From: Actinomycetospora callitridis
GTDB lineage: Bacteria; Actinomycetota; Actinomycetes; Mycobacteriales; Pseudonocardiaceae
Reading direction: 5' to 3'
DNA length: 64,000 bases
NCBI RefSeq assembly: GCF_028737265.1
Contig: NZ_JAQZAK010000002.1
Coordinates: 434,001 to 498,000 of the forward strand
Within the stretch, counting starts at the first letter, position 1; every line of letters starts with the position of its first letter. The position numbers were made by a program, and so were the translations under genes. The notes below the pieces were generated by a model. That model searched no databases. It was given only the letters and a program-made list of their open reading frames with translations, and had not been told where the DNA came from. This document shows, piece after piece, positions 62,123-64,000 of this stretch.

Positions 62123-62878
62123 GTGCCCCGACCGTCCGGCAGCAACGCGGTGGAGAAGACGCTCGCCGTCCTCGACGCCCTCGGCGAGCACGAGCGCATC
62201 GCCGACATCTCCGACGCGACCGGGATCCACAAGTCGACGGTGCACCGCATCCTGCAGGACTTCACCCGCCTGGGCTTCGCGCGCGTCACCGACCAGGGCA
62301 CCTACCAGGGCGGGTCCCGGATCCTGGGCCTGGCCGGGCGGGTGCTCGCGCGCAGCGACGCCGCCGAGCGCGCCCGCCCCGAGCTCGTCGCGCTGCAGCG
62401 CGAGACCGGCGCCACCGTGCACCTGGCCCTGCTCGACGGGCACGAGGCGGTCTACGTGGCCAAGGTCGAGAGCGCCAAGCCCTACCGGATGGCCTCGCGG
62501 GTCGGCATGGCGATGCCGCTGCACTGCACGGCGATCGGCAAGGCCGTCCTCGCCGGGATGACCGACGCCGACGCGGCGGCCCTCCTGGCCCGCGCCGACC
62601 TCCCGGCCCGCACGCCGAACACGATCACCGACCCCACGGCGCTGATCGCGCACCTCGCCGAGATCCGCGCGCGCGGATGGTCGGTCGACGACGAGGAGAA
62701 CGAGGCCGGGGTCCGCTGCGTCGGCGCCGCGGTCTTCGACCACACCGACCGCGCGATCGGGGCGGTGAGCGTCTCGCAGCTGATCACCGACCCGGAGAGC
62801 CTCGCGGCCGACGAGGTCGGTCCGCGGGCGGCGGCGACGGCGCGCGCCGTGTCGGAGCTGCTCGGCGCCCCGCGCTGA
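62123..62878 (+). CDS. IclR-family transcriptional regulator
   Basis: 251 residues. N-terminal winged helix-turn-helix (ADISDATGIHKSTVHRILQDFT), then the IclR effector domain with ETGATVHLALLDG, MPLHCTAIGKAVLAG and GWSVDDEENEAGVRCVGAAVFD. It senses a small organic acid and controls nearby catabolic genes, usually as a repressor. The GTG at 62123 is supported by the leaderless -10 box. Its end is 13 bp from the convergent KDG kinase gene. Confidence 0.92.
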   Translation: MPRPSGSNAVEKTLAVLDALGEHERIADISDATGIHKSTVHRILQDFTRLGFARVTDQGTYQGGSRILGLAGRVLARSDAAERARPELVALQRETGATVHLALLDGHEAVYVAKVESAKPYRMASRVGMAMPLHCTAIGKAVLAGMTDADAAALLARADLPARTPNTITDPTALIAHLAEIRARGWSVDDEENEAGVRCVGAAVFDHTDRAIGAVSVSQLITDPESLAADEVGPRAAATARAVSELLGAPR

Positions 62879-62891
62879 GCGACGGGCCGGC

Positions 62892-63863
62892 TCAGGAGGC
62901 GCGCGGGCCGGCCGCCAGGGCCGCCCGCGTCTCGCCCAGCGTCGGCACCCGGCCGGTGCCGCCCGCGCCCGCGAGCGACAGCGCGGCGGCCGCCGTGCCC
63001 AGCCGTGCGGCCTCGAGGAGCGGGTCGCCCGCGGCCAGGCGCGCCGCGAGCGTGCCGGCCAGCGCGTCGCCCGCCCCGGTCTGGTCGACCACCAGCGGCA
63101 CCGGGACCGCGTCCAGCCACGTGGGTGCGCCGCCGTCCGCGGCGGCCACCAGGACGCCGTCCTCGCCCCGGGTCACCACCACCGCCCCCGCGCCGAGGCC
63201 GAGCACGTGGGCGGCCACCGCGGCCGGGTCGTCGTCCCCGACGAGCGCCGCGGCGTCGCCCGGGCACGACGGCGTGACGACGCTGCAGGACGGGGCGATC
63301 CGCTCGAGGACCGCCCGCGCGCGCTCCGGGGTGGTCAGGCGAGCGCGGAAGTTCGGGTCGTAGACGACGCGTCCACCGGCTCCGGCCACGGTCCGCGCGG
63401 CGTGCAGCACCGTCTCCTCGGCGCTCGGGGAGAGGGCGGCCGTGATGCCGCTGACCAGCAGCACCCGGGTCCGCTCGAGGGCGGCGGTGTCGAGGTCGTC
63501 GGGGACCAGGCCCGACGCGGCGCTGCCCTGGCGCAGGTAGACGAACTCCGCCGCGCCGCCCGGGTCGAGCGCCGAGACGTAGGCCCCGGTCGGGGCGTCG
63601 TCGACCACGCGCGCCAGCGGGGTCACGCCGAGCTCGGCGACGCGGGCCACGAGACGCGCGGAGAGGGCGTCGGCGCCCACCCGGGTCAGCAGGGCGGTGT
63701 CGGCACCGGCCGCCGCGGCCGCGGCCGCGGCGTTGAGCGCGTCCCCGGAGAACGACAGCGAGAAGTCCGACGCGGTCTCCAGGGGCTCGCCGGACGTGAG
63801 CTCCAGCAGTGGCTCGCCGACGACGAGGACGTCGTGTCCCCCGTCTGCACCCACAGGGCTCAC
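62892..63863 (-). CDS. kdgK: PfkB-family carbohydrate kinase, probable 2-keto-3-deoxygluconate kinase
   Basis: 323 residues. LVVGEPLLELT at the start and the PfkB C-terminal signature DQTGAGDALAGTLAARL, with the catalytic Asp, are clear. GGDALNAAAAAAA-type sequence (FSGDALNAAAA) and YDPNFRARL fit KdgK. It phosphorylates KDG to KDPG, and KDPG aldolase is encoded just upstream (GTG overlaps its stop), which makes the assignment firm in context. A GTG slightly downstream is an alternative start. Confidence 0.85.
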   Translation of the reverse strand: MSPVGADGGHDVLVVGEPLLELTSGEPLETASDFSLSFSGDALNAAAAAAAAGADTALLTRVGADALSARLVARVAELGVTPLARVVDDAPTGAYVSALDPGGAAEFVYLRQGSAASGLVPDDLDTAALERTRVLLVSGITAALSPSAEETVLHAARTVAGAGGRVVYDPNFRARLTTPERARAVLERIAPSCSVVTPSCPGDAAALVGDDDPAAVAAHVLGLGAGAVVVTRGEDGVLVAAADGGAPTWLDAVPVPLVVDQTGAGDALAGTLAARLAAGDPLLEAARLGTAAAALSLAGAGGTGRVPTLGETRAALAAGPRAS

Positions 63864-64000
63864 CGGGCGCCCCCGACCAGGGCGCCCAGCCGCTCGGCGG
63901 TGCCGGCGGGATCGGCCTCGAGCGCGCGGAGCAGGTCGCTGCCGACCCCGACGGCGTGGGCGCCGGCGTCGAGCCACGCGGGGACCGCGTCGAGCCCGAT
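63860..64000 (-). CDS. eda: KDPG/KHG aldolase, C-terminal 46 residues (partial, runs off right edge)
   Basis: The frame enters from the right edge and ends at a TGA at 63860. DAVPAWLDAGAHAVGVGSDL is the conserved C-terminal part of class I KDPG aldolases, which contact the phosphate. It cleaves KDPG to pyruvate and glyceraldehyde-3-phosphate. Its stop overlaps the KDG kinase start. The Schiff-base Lys lies outside the window. Confidence 0.85.
   Translation of the reverse strand: MGLDAVPAWLDAGAHAVGVGSDLLRALEADPAGTAERLGALVGGAR

Overview
The window is very GC-rich and densely coded, with frequent GTG starts, many 4-bp ATGA/GTGA stop-start overlaps, several leaderless-looking promoters (a TAnnnT hexamer about 7 nt before the start codon) and long proline/glycine-rich secreted proteins. 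This points to a high-GC actinobacterium, most likely in or near the Pseudonocardiaceae; the family-level placement is inference. No rRNA, tRNA, CRISPR array or intact insertion sequence was seen.

Layout. (1) 1-2.3 kb: the start of an MNT-type nucleotidyltransferase running off the left edge, a secreted SGNH esterase, and a MntA-HepT toxin-antitoxin pair. (2) 2.4-10.8 kb: a minus-strand block of zinc-ribbon and membrane-anchored proteins of unknown function around a sigma factor fused to its own anti-sigma-like zinc finger and membrane segment. A decayed copy of one member lies at 2.36-2.53 kb. This is the best candidate in the window for an undescribed system. (3) 11.1-11.9 kb: a frameshifted secreted-protein pseudogene. 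(4) 11.96-24.1 kb: a visibly AT-richer surface-polysaccharide island (Wzz/BY-kinase, Wzx flippase, Wzy polymerase, four glycosyltransferases, a methyltransferase, a GT-C-like membrane protein). It abuts a host-like priming glycosyltransferase at 24.1-25.6 kb. (5) 26.1-34.3 kb: a SARP/AAA regulator divergent from a permuted papain-like hydrolase, then a PGRS-like secreted protein with tandem repeats and a methyltransferase. (6) 34.3-48.2 kb: a second, host-composition polysaccharide locus with its own flippase, priming transferase, co-polymerase, polymerase, four glycosyltransferases and GDP-L-fucose synthesis (gmd-fcl). (7) 48.2-57.4 kb: mixed genes: a Tat-type beta-helix protein, two small related membrane proteins, an acyltransferase, a histidine phosphatase, an LPG-synthase-like membrane protein, a methyltransferase/glycosyltransferase pair, a DinB protein, an L,D-transpeptidase, a PTPS/QueD homologue and an FmdB-type zinc ribbon. 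(8) 57.5-64 kb: a sugar-acid (hexuronate-type) catabolic cluster: Ldh_2 dehydrogenase, MHS transporter, mannonate/fructuronate oxidoreductase, SDR, IclR regulator, KDG kinase and the end of KDPG aldolase, with a putative IclR operator before the first gene.

How it works together. Both polysaccharide loci have the parts of a Wzx/Wzy pathway: a priming transferase loads the first sugar phosphate on the lipid, GT4/GT2/GT26 enzymes extend it, Wzx flips it, Wzy polymerises it and a Wzz/BY-kinase co-polymerase sets chain length. The second co-polymerase has lost its P-loop lysine and carries a long basic, tyrosine-free tail. The sugar-acid cluster would import a sugar acid, interconvert it by oxidoreduction and feed KDG to pyruvate and glyceraldehyde-3-phosphate; a dehydratase is not seen in the window.
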